From Acidimicrobiales bacterium (lineage in GTDB: Bacteria; Actinomycetota; Acidimicrobiia; Acidimicrobiales; Acidimicrobilacustridaceae): 38,369 bases of DNA. How positions within the stretch are numbered: the stretch's first letter is position 1; every line of letters begins with the position of its first letter. This document shows positions 15,656-22,931 of the stretch, in pieces. Below the pieces are notes generated by a model that saw nothing but the letters and a program-made list of their open reading frames with translations, was not told where the DNA came from and did not search any database. The stretch spans positions 1 through 38,369 of the forward strand of contig JALOLF010000026.1 in NCBI GenBank assembly GCA_025456085.1. Direction: 5' to 3'. Position numbers and translations under genes: made by a program.

Positions 15656-16536
15656 CGACCCTCCTCGGTGGGCTCGGGACGGCGCACCGACAGCGACACC
15701 GCAGTGGTGACCGCCTCCCGGGCCGCGGGCTCGTCGTCGGCCGGCGCCAGGTGCACGCCGGTGGCCGGACCGAGACCCAGCTCGGTGGCCGCCGACCCGC
15801 GGTCGGTGGCGATGGACAGCAGCCCGTAGGAGTCCACCACCAGGCCCACCTCACCGGGGCCGAGCTCGGCGTAGCTCGCCACCCGGCGGGCGGTTCGGGT
15901 ACGCCCGGCGAAGCGCAGCCGGAGAGCCGGACCCAGGTCGTCGACCTCGGCCGGGTCCACGTTGAGCTGGGCGTTGCCGTAGTGGTCGACCCACAGCACT
16001 TCGGCGACGAGCTCGCCGTCGTCGGTGTGGGTGACGGGCAGCACCCCCGGAAGCAGACCGGCGGGATCGATGGGTGTGCCGAGCTCGTCGAGCGGCACCC
16101 CCCGGCACAGGTGCGCGGCGGCCGGCGCGAACACGTCCCGGCCCGCGAAGGTGGGTCCCGGTGCCGGCAGGTGATACTCGTCCGCGGTGAGCTCCACGGC
16201 CCGGTCGGCGCCGCCGCACAGGGCCACCGCCAGCGCCAGCAGGCCGTTGTCCGGGCCGACGAGCACCGACATGCCCCCGCCCACCTCGACCGCCACCGCC
16301 CGGCGTTCGCCGCCGACGCCCGGGTCGACGACGGCCAGCACCACGCCCGGGCACAGGTACTGGGCGGCGCGGGCCAGGGCCAGACCGCCGCCCCGCACGT
16401 CGAAGGGCGCGATCTGGTGGGTGAGGTCGATCACGGCCACCTCGGGGGCCAGCGATCGGATCACCGAGTGGACCACGCCGACGAACTCGTCGACGAGCCC
16501 GTAGTCGGACAGGAAGGTGACGGTGTCGTAGCGCAC
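15652..16536 (-). CDS. SAM hydroxide adenosyltransferase (DUF62 family)
   Basis: A protein of about 294 residues in the family of S-adenosylmethionine hydroxide adenosyltransferases, which cleave SAM to adenosine and methionine using water; fluorinase and chlorinase are specialised relatives. Signature pieces: FLSDYGLVDEFVGVVHSVI, VIDLTHQIAPFD, VVDPGVGGERR, VGPDNGLL and the late block VDHYGNAQLN. The start is GTG 16536, with GAGGAG placed correctly and almost all of the family N-terminus retained; a longer start at 16563 would overlap proC. Its stop overlaps the microprotein start. It lies directly downstream of proC. Confidence 0.9.
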   Translation of the reverse strand: MRYDTVTFLSDYGLVDEFVGVVHSVIRSLAPEVAVIDLTHQIAPFDVRGGGLALARAAQYLCPGVVLAVVDPGVGGERRAVAVEVGGGMSVLVGPDNGLLALAVALCGGADRAVELTADEYHLPAPGPTFAGRDVFAPAAAHLCRGVPLDELGTPIDPAGLLPGVLPVTHTDDGELVAEVLWVDHYGNAQLNVDPAEVDDLGPALRLRFAGRTRTARRVASYAELGPGEVGLVVDSYGLLSIATDRGSAATELGLGPATGVHLAPADDEPAAREAVTTAVSLSVRRPEPTEEGR

Positions 16537-16546
16537 CCTCGGCTCC

Positions 16547-17335
16547 TCAGCTCCCCAGCTCACGGGCGCGGCGGGCAGAGGCCTCGACCGCGCCGAGCAC
16601 CGCGGCCCGCACGGCCCGTTCCTCGAGCTGGCGCAGGCCGGCGGCGGTGGTGCCGCCCGGCGAGGTGACGGCCTCGCGCAGCGCAGCCGGGTGCTCGCCG
16701 GTGGCGTGCAGCAGCCGAGCCGATCCCAGCAGCGTCTCGACCGCCAACGTGGTGGCGACGTCGCGGGGCAGGCCCACCAGCACGCCGCCTTCGATCAGCG
16801 CCTCGGCGACCAGCATGACGTAGGCGGGCCCCGAGCCGGACAGGCCGGTGACGGCATCGAGTTGGGACTCCTGCACCCGCACCACCACGCCCACCGCCCC
16901 GAGGATCGACTCGGCCCAGGCCAGGTCCTCCTCGGCGGCGGCGGCACCGGCGGCGACGGCCGCCGCGCCGCAGCGCACCAGAGCGGGGGTGTTGGGCATG
17001 GCCCGCACGACCGGGACGCCCGCACCCAGCACGCGCTCCAACGCCTGGGTCGACACCCCGGCGGCGATCGACAGCACCCGGCCGACCCCGGCCGCGGCCA
17101 GCGCAGCACCGGCGACGGGCACGTCGCCGGGCTTGACCGCCAGGACCGCGCCGTCGGCCGGAACCACCTCGTCCACGACGCGCACCCCCGGGAACCGCCC
17201 GATGAGCTCCTCGCGCCGGGCGGCCAGTCGCTCCACCACACAGCACTCGCCCGGCTCGGCCCAACCGGCCTCGAGCAGGCCGGCCAGGAGGGCCTCCCCC
17301 ATCCGTCCGCCACCCACGAGCTCGAGACGCACCAT
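16547..17335 (-). CDS. proC: pyrroline-5-carboxylate reductase
   Basis: A 262-residue enzyme that reduces pyrroline-5-carboxylate to proline. The NAD(P)-binding site is LVGGGRMGEALLAGLL near the N-terminus; further hallmarks are AVKPGDV, RAMPNTPALV and the long C-terminal signature DAVTGLSGSGPAYV followed by VTSPGGTTAAGL. The frame is open another 50 codons upstream, but ATG 17335 is chosen because the family starts here and TAGGGT (17343-17348, minus strand) lies 7 nt before it. That box overlaps the stop codon of the MFS gene, so proC has its own promoter. Confidence 0.95.
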   Translation of the reverse strand: MVRLELVGGGRMGEALLAGLLEAGWAEPGECCVVERLAARREELIGRFPGVRVVDEVVPADGAVLAVKPGDVPVAGAALAAAGVGRVLSIAAGVSTQALERVLGAGVPVVRAMPNTPALVRCGAAAVAAGAAAAEEDLAWAESILGAVGVVVRVQESQLDAVTGLSGSGPAYVMLVAEALIEGGVLVGLPRDVATTLAVETLLGSARLLHATGEHPAALREAVTSPGGTTAAGLRQLEERAVRAAVLGAVEASARRARELGS

Positions 17336-17342
17336 GGTCCGC

Positions 17343-17348
17343 ACCCTA
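17343..17348 (-). promoter_or_regulatory. -10 box TAGGGT for proC
   Basis: TAGGGT on the minus strand lies 7 nt before proC ATG 17335, a near-leaderless spacing, and its first three bases are the TAG stop of the MFS gene. Confidence 0.5.
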
Positions 17349-18554
17349 TCGGGACACCACGAGTTGAGCGGCCAGCAGGGCCACGCACACGACGGCGCCC
17401 AGCACGAACACCGAGGACGCGGCGTGGGACCCGAGCAGGGCGCCGGTGGCGAGCGGCCCGACCGTCTGACCGGCACGCGCCGCACCGACCCACAACGCCA
17501 CCACCGCTGCCCGACTGGCCTCGGGGGCCTGCCCGGCCACGACGTCCTGGGCGGTGGGGATGGACATGCCCTCTCCCACGCCGTACACGAGCGCCCCGAG
17601 CAGGACCACGGCGACCGTCGGCGCGAACCCGATCGTGGCGAAGGCCACCACGAACAGCACGGTGGCCGCCAGCAGCAGGCGTCGCCCGCCGTATCGGGCG
17701 CGCAGGCGTCCCAGGTTCAGCGCCACGACGGTCGAGCCCGCAGCGGGCACCGACAGGATGAACCCCCGGGCGCCGGCACCGAGACCGAACTCGTCGTCGA
17801 GCAGGATGGGCAGGGCGGTGAGGAACAGCCCGAAGATGAGCACGAACAGCACGAACCCGAAGGAGATGGCACCCGCCACCGTGCGCCGGCGGACCACCGC
17901 AACGGCGTCGCGCAGCTGGGCCCGCACCGTGGTGGTGGTCCGCCCCGCCGAAGCGGGCAGCCAGATCGCGACCGCGACGGCGGTGAGCAGGGCGGTGGCG
18001 TAGGGCACGAACGACCACCGCCAGCTCCCGAGCTCGGCCAGCGCGCCGCCCAGTGCGGGGAACAGCGCCACCGACACGGTGAGCACGGCGGCGTTGTAGC
18101 CGATCAGGCGGGCCCTTTCGATGCCTTCCCAGTGGTCGGCGATGAGCACCACCGCCAGGTTGATGAGCCCGGCCGAGCCGAAGCCCTGGGCGAGCCGCGC
18201 CAGCACCACCAGGGCGAAGCTGGGAGCGACGGCGGCGGCCACCCCGGCCAGGCCGAAGGTGACCAGACACGGCAGCAACACCCGTCGGCGGCCGTAGCGG
18301 TCGGCCAGGATGCCGATGACGGGCGCCACCAGGATGCCCGGCAGCGAGGCCGCCGCCACCAGCACACCGGCCTGGCTGTCGGGCTGATCGAAGTACTCGA
18401 GGATGTCGGGCAGCGGGGCGTTGATGAGCGTGTTGGCCAGGATCCCCGTGACCGTGATGGCGAAGATCAGCACCAACGGGGGCCCGGGCGAGGTCGCCGG
18501 ATCACCCTCTTCCCCAAGGGGGTCGGCCGGGCCCTCGCCCGGACCCGGCGTCAA
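17346..18554 (-). CDS. MFS transporter
   Basis: A 402-residue protein with 12 hydrophobic segments in two halves. The cytosolic loop between helices 2 and 3 has the MFS signature as GILADRYGRRRVLLPC, and the centre has a longer charged loop. It belongs broadly to the drug/proton or sugar exporter type (DHA1-like); the substrate cannot be read. The predicted start is TTG 18554, with a 25-residue acidic, Pro/Gly-rich head before the first helix; an internal GTG about 28 codons later would also keep all helices. It lies 24 bp downstream of the YbjN gene and may be co-transcribed with it. Confidence 0.85.
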   Translation of the reverse strand: MTPGPGEGPADPLGEEGDPATSPGPPLVLIFAITVTGILANTLINAPLPDILEYFDQPDSQAGVLVAAASLPGILVAPVIGILADRYGRRRVLLPCLVTFGLAGVAAAVAPSFALVVLARLAQGFGSAGLINLAVVLIADHWEGIERARLIGYNAAVLTVSVALFPALGGALAELGSWRWSFVPYATALLTAVAVAIWLPASAGRTTTTVRAQLRDAVAVVRRRTVAGAISFGFVLFVLIFGLFLTALPILLDDEFGLGAGARGFILSVPAAGSTVVALNLGRLRARYGGRRLLLAATVLFVVAFATIGFAPTVAVVLLGALVYGVGEGMSIPTAQDVVAGQAPEASRAAVVALWVGAARAGQTVGPLATGALLGSHAASSVFVLGAVVCVALLAAQLVVSR

Positions 18555-18578
18555 ACTAGCCCCGGAAGCACATGAAAG

Positions 18579-19052
18579 TCAATGGGATGCATTGAAACGG
18601 GAGGCGAACCCGATGCGCAGCGCCGGCCGGAAGCACTGCTCGACGTAGGCCCACGTCTCACCCAGGATGCGGTCGAGCTCGCCCTCGTCGACGGCTCCCA
18701 CCGGTAGCTGTCCGACGAGGAACACGGCGTCCTCCTCCCCGATGGCGAAGGCCATGCCGTTGAAGGTGCGGTTGCGGCGCAGCAGGTGCTCGTAGAACAG
18801 GGCGTGGTTCTCCTCCGGCGCCGGCAGGACATAGGTCTCCCACTGCAGGGTGCGCTGACCCAGGGTGAGCCACAGGGTGAACACGTCCTTCTGCTCGCCC
18901 CGGAGGCGCACGTACCACCGTCGCAGCGCCCGCTGCGGGTCCCGTTCGACGGCGGCCACCGCGGGGTTGGTCGCCTGCTCGGCGGCCAACCAACCGTCGA
19001 CGAGCGCCTCCACGGCGACCAGACGGTCTTCGGGCACCAGCTCGTCGGCCAT
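18579..19052 (-). CDS. YbjN-domain protein
   Basis: A 157-residue protein of the YbjN / type III secretion chaperone-like fold. Recognisable parts are TLWLTLGQRTLQWETYVLPAPEEN, LYEHLLRRNRTFNG (here FYEHLLRRN) and VFLVGQLPVGAVDEGELDRILGETWAYVEQ. It follows mshA directly, the order also found in mycobacteria (mshA then a YbjN protein, Rv0486-Rv0487), so a link to mycothiol metabolism or its control is possible but unproven. ATG 19052 lies 2 bp after the mshA stop; GTG 19061 would overlap it by 7 bp. Confidence 0.8.
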   Translation of the reverse strand: MADELVPEDRLVAVEALVDGWLAAEQATNPAVAAVERDPQRALRRWYVRLRGEQKDVFTLWLTLGQRTLQWETYVLPAPEENHALFYEHLLRRNRTFNGMAFAIGEEDAVFLVGQLPVGAVDEGELDRILGETWAYVEQCFRPALRIGFASRFNASH

Positions 19053-19054
19053 GC

Positions 19055-20263
19055 TCAGCACAGCTCCAGGGTGCGGGCGGACAGGTCGGCGTAGAGGCGC
19101 CGCAGCCGGGCGGCCGTGACCGACCAGGTGTAGCGACGCGCCTCGACGGCCGCCGCCTCGCCCATGGAGCTCGCCAGCACCGGGTCCACCAGGATCTCCA
19201 CGATGCGGGCCGCGTAGTGCAGCGGGTCGCGACCGTCGACGAGGAACCCGGTGCGCCCGTGGTCGACCAGGGTGGTCAGACCGCCCACGTTGGCCGCGAC
19301 GACCGGCGTGCCGCAGGCCGCGGATTCCAGCGCCACCAGGCCGAAGGACTCCGAGCGGCTGGGCACCACGGTCACGTCCGCGGCCCGGTAGTACGAGGAC
19401 AGCAGGTGGTGCGGCTGCGGGGGCACGAAGCGGACGCGGCCCTCGAGGCCGACCTGACGGACCAGGGCGTGGGCCCGGGCCTGCTCGTCGGCGCCGTCGG
19501 GGCCCGATGCCCCGCCCACGACCAGCAGCACGGCCCGACGGTCGGGCAGGGCGGCGAGGGACCGGATGGCGACGTCGAGCCCCTTCAGGGGCTGGATGCG
19601 CCCCACGAACAGCAGCACCGGTCCGTCGCCCAGGCCCAGGGCCTTGCGGGCGCCGTTGCGGTCGCCCGGCGAGAAGAAGGCGTGGTCCACGCCGGGTGGC
19701 ACGAGCTCGATGCGCTCCGGGCGCGCGTCGTAGTGCTCGATGAGCCATCGGGCCTCGGCCTCGCAGGAGGCGAGGATGGCGTCCGAGCAGCCGATGACCT
19801 CGGCCTCGGCGTCGCTGCGCCGCTGCGGTTCCGGATCACCGGTCACGGCCTTCACCCGGGCCAGGGTGTGGAAGGTGGAGACCAGGGGCAGGCGCAGCTC
19901 GTGCTTGAGACGGTGACCGGCGACGCCGGAGAGCCAGTAGTTGGCGTGCAGGGCGTCCACCTCGCCCACGCGCTCCAGGTGACGGCGCACCCCGGCCGCG
20001 AAGGCGTCCACCGTCTCGGGCAGCGCTTCCTTGGGGAGATCGGGCGGGCCGGCGTCCACGTGCACCACCCGGAAGCCGGGCTCCACCTCGACCACCTCGG
20101 GCAGATCGGCCCGCCAGCGACGCACGAACACGCTGGAGTCCACGCCGGCCTGGGCCAGCGAGCCAACCAGCTCGCGGACGTAGACGTTCATGCCCCCGCT
20201 GTCGCCCGAACCCGGCTGGGCCAGCGGCGAGGTGTGCAGGGAGAGGACGGCGAGGGTGCGCAC
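19055..20263 (-). CDS. mshA: D-inositol-3-phosphate glycosyltransferase
   Basis: A 402-residue GT4-family enzyme that adds N-acetylglucosamine to inositol-3-phosphate, the first step of mycothiol synthesis. The N-terminal donor-independent half contains SLHTSPLAQPGSGDSGGMNVYV, which matches MshA closely, and LHANYWLSG; the C-terminal half has PSRSESFGLVALESAACGTPVVAANVGG with the paired Glu of the GT4 nucleotide-sugar site. Start is GTG 20263, 5 bp after the stop of the XRE regulator gene, so the two form an operon with the YbjN gene. Mycothiol as the thiol of this organism supports an actinobacterial origin. Confidence 0.93.
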   Translation of the reverse strand: MRTLAVLSLHTSPLAQPGSGDSGGMNVYVRELVGSLAQAGVDSSVFVRRWRADLPEVVEVEPGFRVVHVDAGPPDLPKEALPETVDAFAAGVRRHLERVGEVDALHANYWLSGVAGHRLKHELRLPLVSTFHTLARVKAVTGDPEPQRRSDAEAEVIGCSDAILASCEAEARWLIEHYDARPERIELVPPGVDHAFFSPGDRNGARKALGLGDGPVLLFVGRIQPLKGLDVAIRSLAALPDRRAVLLVVGGASGPDGADEQARAHALVRQVGLEGRVRFVPPQPHHLLSSYYRAADVTVVPSRSESFGLVALESAACGTPVVAANVGGLTTLVDHGRTGFLVDGRDPLHYAARIVEILVDPVLASSMGEAAAVEARRYTWSVTAARLRRLYADLSARTLELC

Positions 20264-20268
20264 GGGGA

Positions 20269-20676
20269 TCAGAACACCTCGGAGGCGCCGGTCAATTCCG
20301 ACGCCGGGCGGTTCGGAGCCGGGCGGGTCCCCTCGTGCTCGACCCGGAAGGCCTCGTAGATGTGGACCAGCGTGCGCTTCTGCTCTTCGCTGATGAACGG
20401 GTCGCGGCGGATCTCGGCGACGAGGTCGTGCTCCTCGTCACGTTCCTCGAGGATGCCGGCCCGGATGTAGAGCGTCTCCGAGGAGATCTCGAGCGCCCGG
20501 GCGATCTGCTGGAGGATCTCCGCCGACGGCTTGCGCAGGCCGCGCTCGATCTGGCTCAGGTAGGGGTTGGAGATGCCCGCCATCTCCGAGAGTCGCCGCA
20601 GGGAGAGCTGGCCGAGACGGCGCTGCTCCCGGATGAACTCGCCCAGATCGAGCCAGCGCTGGTCCAGTTCGGTCAT
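20269..20676 (-). CDS. XRE-family helix-turn-helix regulator
   Basis: A 135-residue protein with an N-terminal Cro/C1-type HTH at about 12-68 (SLRRLSEMAGISNPYLSQIE then RGLRKPSAEILQQIARAL) and a C-terminal helical part with EEQKRTLVHIYEAF. It resembles small mycobacterial XRE regulators of unknown target. The start ATG 20676 has TAGCCT (20683-20688, minus strand) exactly 6 nt upstream and no ribosome site, so the message is probably leaderless. As first gene of the mshA-ybjN unit it may regulate mycothiol synthesis (inference). Confidence 0.87.
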   Translation of the reverse strand: MTELDQRWLDLGEFIREQRRLGQLSLRRLSEMAGISNPYLSQIERGLRKPSAEILQQIARALEISSETLYIRAGILEERDEEHDLVAEIRRDPFISEEQKRTLVHIYEAFRVEHEGTRPAPNRPASELTGASEVF

Positions 20677-20682
20677 CGTCCC

Positions 20683-20688
20683 AGGCTA
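20683..20688 (-). promoter_or_regulatory. -10 box TAGCCT, leaderless promoter of the XRE-mshA unit
   Basis: TAGCCT followed by 6 nt and ATG 20676 on the minus strand. Spacing and form equal those at 4554, 13051, 21208, 22275 and 22309. Confidence 0.6.
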
Positions 20689-20695
20689 CGGCTCG

Positions 20696-21208
20696 TCAGG
20701 TGGGGTCCGTCAGCAGCGCGTCGACGGACGCCTCACCGCAGCGGTAGCGACGGGTCAGCTCGGTCTGCAGGGCGTCGATGTGGCCGAACAGCTCGGTGCG
20801 CCGGGCCGAGATCCGCGACTCGAGGGTGCGCAGGGCGTCGAGCAGCTCGGCCAGCTCGACCGCGCCCAGCTCGCCGAGCTGGGCCAGGCGACCGCCGCCG
20901 GCCAGCTCCTCGTAGGCCTGCGAGAACCCGGGGTCGAGCTCGACGGGTTCGAGGGTCCGGGGCAGGCGGCCCACACCGGGTGGGCGGGGCACCTCACCGA
21001 GGATCTCCGGGAGGCGTTCGACCAGGCCGGCCGCATCGACCGGGTCGCCACCCTCGGCCCGACGGGCCAGCTCCTGGTTCACGATGTCGACCGCGCCCTG
21101 CACGAGACGACGCTGGTACGACACGCCGGTCTCGACGGTGACGTAGTCGGCCCGCAGGGACCGGATCTCCTCGATGGGCAGCGCCGTCAGGTCGCCCTCC
21201 AGGCTCAT
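20696..21208 (-). CDS. RsiG-like c-di-GMP-responsive anti-sigma factor
   Basis: A 170-residue helical protein. Near the N-terminus it carries E-x3-S-x2-R-x3-Q-x3-D exactly (ETGVSYQRRLVQGAVD), the signature through which Streptomyces RsiG binds a c-di-GMP dimer and then holds the sigma factor WhiG. Near the C-terminus a second copy is present with the Gln replaced by Phe (ESRISARRTELFGHID). Two such helices are what one RsiG chain uses. In between is a Pro-rich linker and an acidic region. The start ATG 21208 is fixed by TAGGCT (21215-21220, minus strand) 6 nt upstream. No WhiG-type sigma gene is in the window. The older name of the family is aerial mycelium formation protein. The motif is seen; the function is by homology. 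Confidence 0.8.
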   Translation of the reverse strand: MSLEGDLTALPIEEIRSLRADYVTVETGVSYQRRLVQGAVDIVNQELARRAEGGDPVDAAGLVERLPEILGEVPRPPGVGRLPRTLEPVELDPGFSQAYEELAGGGRLAQLGELGAVELAELLDALRTLESRISARRTELFGHIDALQTELTRRYRCGEASVDALLTDPT

Positions 21209-21214
21209 GACCAC

Positions 21215-21220
21215 AGCCTA
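21215..21220 (-). promoter_or_regulatory. -10 box TAGGCT, leaderless promoter of the RsiG-like gene
   Basis: TAGGCT, 6 nt, ATG 21208 on the minus strand. The longer in-frame GTG at 21214 would lie inside the promoter spacer, which argues for the ATG. Confidence 0.55.
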
Positions 21221-21224
21221 GTTG

Positions 21225-22028
21225 CTAGTCGATGTAGGCCCACAGGGCGACGGCCAGCGCCAGCCCGGTCACCGACAGCGTGTCGAGTCGGCGCAACGCC
21301 GGCGCCCAGGCCGACGCCCGGGGCAGGCTGAGCGAGGCCGCGACCTGCCCGAGCGGTGCGGTGACCGCCACCAGCACGCCGAACACCCACGCGGCCCGGT
21401 CGCCGTCGAAGGGCGGCAGGCGGAACACCCACAGCGACGCCGTCAGCACGACGCTGGTCACCATGCCGGCCACCACGCCCTCGACGGGGTTGGAGGCGCC
21501 GGCCCCCACGACGAAGCAGCCGGCGTCGTAGGCCGACACCAGCGCGAACACGATGAGCACCGCAGGCACGTCGAGCCGCTCCAGCGCCAGCAGGGCCACG
21601 CCGGCGGCCGCGGGCACGACGACGCAGCGCACCGTCAGCCCCGCAGCGGCGAACCAGGGGGTGCGGGATCGGGCGCGCAGGCGCTGCGCCCCCGACGCGG
21701 CCACGGCCACGACCACCACGACCAGCAACGCGGCGCCGGCCAGGGCCGTGCCGGCGGCGCCGGCGGCCACCACGACGAGACAGCCCACGCCGGCGACCAG
21801 GGGGTCGGGCTCGCCCCCGGCGACACGCCACGCCCGCGCCGTCTGCAGCGCCGCGGTGCCGGCCACCACGGCCAGCAGCGCAGCCAGGGCCACGGGCGCC
21901 AGCCCGAGGCCGGCCACGACGGCCACGAACCACGCCACGCCGAGGCTGACCCGAGGACCGCGGTCCTCCGGCGCGGCCAACAGGCGCGTGCCGGGGCCCG
22001 AGCCCGTCGTCGGCGCGCCCCGGGTCAC
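21225..22028 (-). CDS. CDP-diglyceride synthase-like membrane protein with degenerate signature
   Basis: A polytopic protein of about 267 residues with eight or more helices. The helix pattern and the segment FVVGAGASNPVEGVVAGMVTSVVL followed by LGQVAASL match the C-terminal half of phosphatidate cytidylyltransferases (CdsA). The catalytic signature is not intact: the Asp of the usual GD before E-S is Gln (LGQVAAS), the KR and KD pairs are missing (SLPRASAWAP), and only RRLDTLS remains of the final DRxD-S part. It is therefore either a pseudo-enzyme or acts on another substrate. Start is GTG 22028, 4 bp after the MoaD-type stop. Confidence 0.6.
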   Translation of the reverse strand: MTRGAPTTGSGPGTRLLAAPEDRGPRVSLGVAWFVAVVAGLGLAPVALAALLAVVAGTAALQTARAWRVAGGEPDPLVAGVGCLVVVAAGAAGTALAGAALLVVVVVAVAASGAQRLRARSRTPWFAAAGLTVRCVVVPAAAGVALLALERLDVPAVLIVFALVSAYDAGCFVVGAGASNPVEGVVAGMVTSVVLTASLWVFRLPPFDGDRAAWVFGVLVAVTAPLGQVAASLSLPRASAWAPALRRLDTLSVTGLALAVALWAYID

Positions 22029-22032
22029 CCGC

Positions 22033-22275
22033 TCAGCCCGCGCCACCGGACACCGGCGGCAGCACCGCCACCTCGTCGCGGTCCCCGACGGCGTCGTCGA
22101 GGCCCGCTGGTTCGCCGTTGACCCACACCCGGCTGCAGGCCAGGACCTCGGCGAAGCGGGGACCGAAGCGGACGCAGGCGTCCTCGAGCACGGCCCCCAC
22201 CGTGGTGCCGCCGACCTGCGCACGCGCGGTGCCCGCGGCATCACGGGCGGAGGCGAACAGACGCAGGGTCGGCAC
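22033..22275 (-). CDS. MoaD/ThiS-type ubiquitin-like sulfur carrier
   Basis: An 80-residue beta-grasp protein: LRLFASARDAAGT, then a central VLEDACVRFGPRFAEVL helix, VWVNGEPAGLDDAVGDRDEVAVLPPVSGG. MoaD carries sulfur as a C-terminal thiocarboxylate for molybdopterin synthase, ThiS for thiamin. The chain here ends GGAG rather than GG, so the canonical C-terminal glycine is followed by two more residues; activation would need trimming or this member is not a standard carrier. MoaE is not nearby. Start is GTG 22275 with TAGCCT (22282-22287, minus strand) 6 nt upstream. Confidence 0.8.
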   Translation of the reverse strand: MPTLRLFASARDAAGTARAQVGGTTVGAVLEDACVRFGPRFAEVLACSRVWVNGEPAGLDDAVGDRDEVAVLPPVSGGAG

Positions 22276-22281
22276 GGCGGC

Positions 22282-22302
22282 AGGCTACTTCGGAGGTACC
22301 GT
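22282..22302. promoter_or_regulatory. back-to-back leaderless promoters in a 33-bp intergenic region
   Basis: TAGCCT at 22282-22287 points left with 6 nt to GTG 22275; TACCGT at 22297-22302 points right with 6 nt to ATG 22309. Only nine bases separate the boxes, so the two polymerases would overlap and bind exclusively. Confidence 0.65.
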
Positions 22303-22308
22303 TCGAGG

Positions 22309-22902
22309 ATGACCCGGATCCTGGTGACCCGACACGGGCAGTCGACCTGGAACGCCTCGGGCCGCTGGCAGGGGCAGGCGAACCCGCCGCTGTCCGACCT
22401 CGGTCGCCGTCAGGCCGCCATGGCCGCCGAGCGGCTCGGGACGGTCGACCTGATCGTGTCGTCGGACCTCGACCGGGCGCTGCACACCGCCACCATCATC
22501 AGCGAGGCGCTGGGTGTGGGTCCCGTCGTGGTGGAACCCGGGCTGCGCGAGCGCGACGCGGGCGAGTGGTCCGGACTCAGCCGACACGAGATCGAACAGG
22601 CCTGGCCCGGGTACCTCGACGCCCACCGACGACCACCCGGTTTCGAGGGCGACGAGCCCTTCCTGGCCCGCATCCACGAGGCGCTGGCCGCCATCGAGGT
22701 CGAGTACCGGGGGGCCGAGCTGCTGGTGGTCAGCCACGGTGGGGTCGTCTACGCCCTCGAGCGCGAGCAGGACATCCCCCACGAACACCTCCCCAACCTC
22801 GGCGCTCGTTGGCTGACCCACCACGGCGACCGGGTCGTGCTGGGCGAGCGCATCCTGCTCGTCGACGACGACCACGTCACGACGGTGCCCGTGCAGATCT
22901 GA
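22309..22902 (+). CDS. histidine phosphatase (phosphoglycerate mutase-like)
   Basis: A 197-residue branch-1 histidine phosphatase. The catalytic phosphohistidine motif is TRHGQSTWN near the N-terminus; SSDLDRALHTA, the acid LRERDAGEWSG and the second His in VVSHGGVVYAL complete the site. Members dephosphorylate many small phosphates; the proton donor is the Glu in RERDAGEW. A true glycolytic mutase would be longer and carry more conserved loops, so a general phosphatase is more likely. The start ATG is set by TACCGT 6 nt upstream. Confidence 0.9.
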   Translation: MTRILVTRHGQSTWNASGRWQGQANPPLSDLGRRQAAMAAERLGTVDLIVSSDLDRALHTATIISEALGVGPVVVEPGLRERDAGEWSGLSRHEIEQAWPGYLDAHRRPPGFEGDEPFLARIHEALAAIEVEYRGAELLVVSHGGVVYALEREQDIPHEHLPNLGARWLTHHGDRVVLGERILLVDDDHVTTVPVQI

Positions 22903-22931
22903 CAACGGCCACGGCGTCGGCCGGGTGCACG

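Noticed and set aside
22903..22931. CGGCC...GGCCG hairpin between the convergent phosphatase and cyclase genes.
   Set aside because: A 5-bp stem with an 8-nt loop is expected by chance in this composition; too weak to call a terminator.
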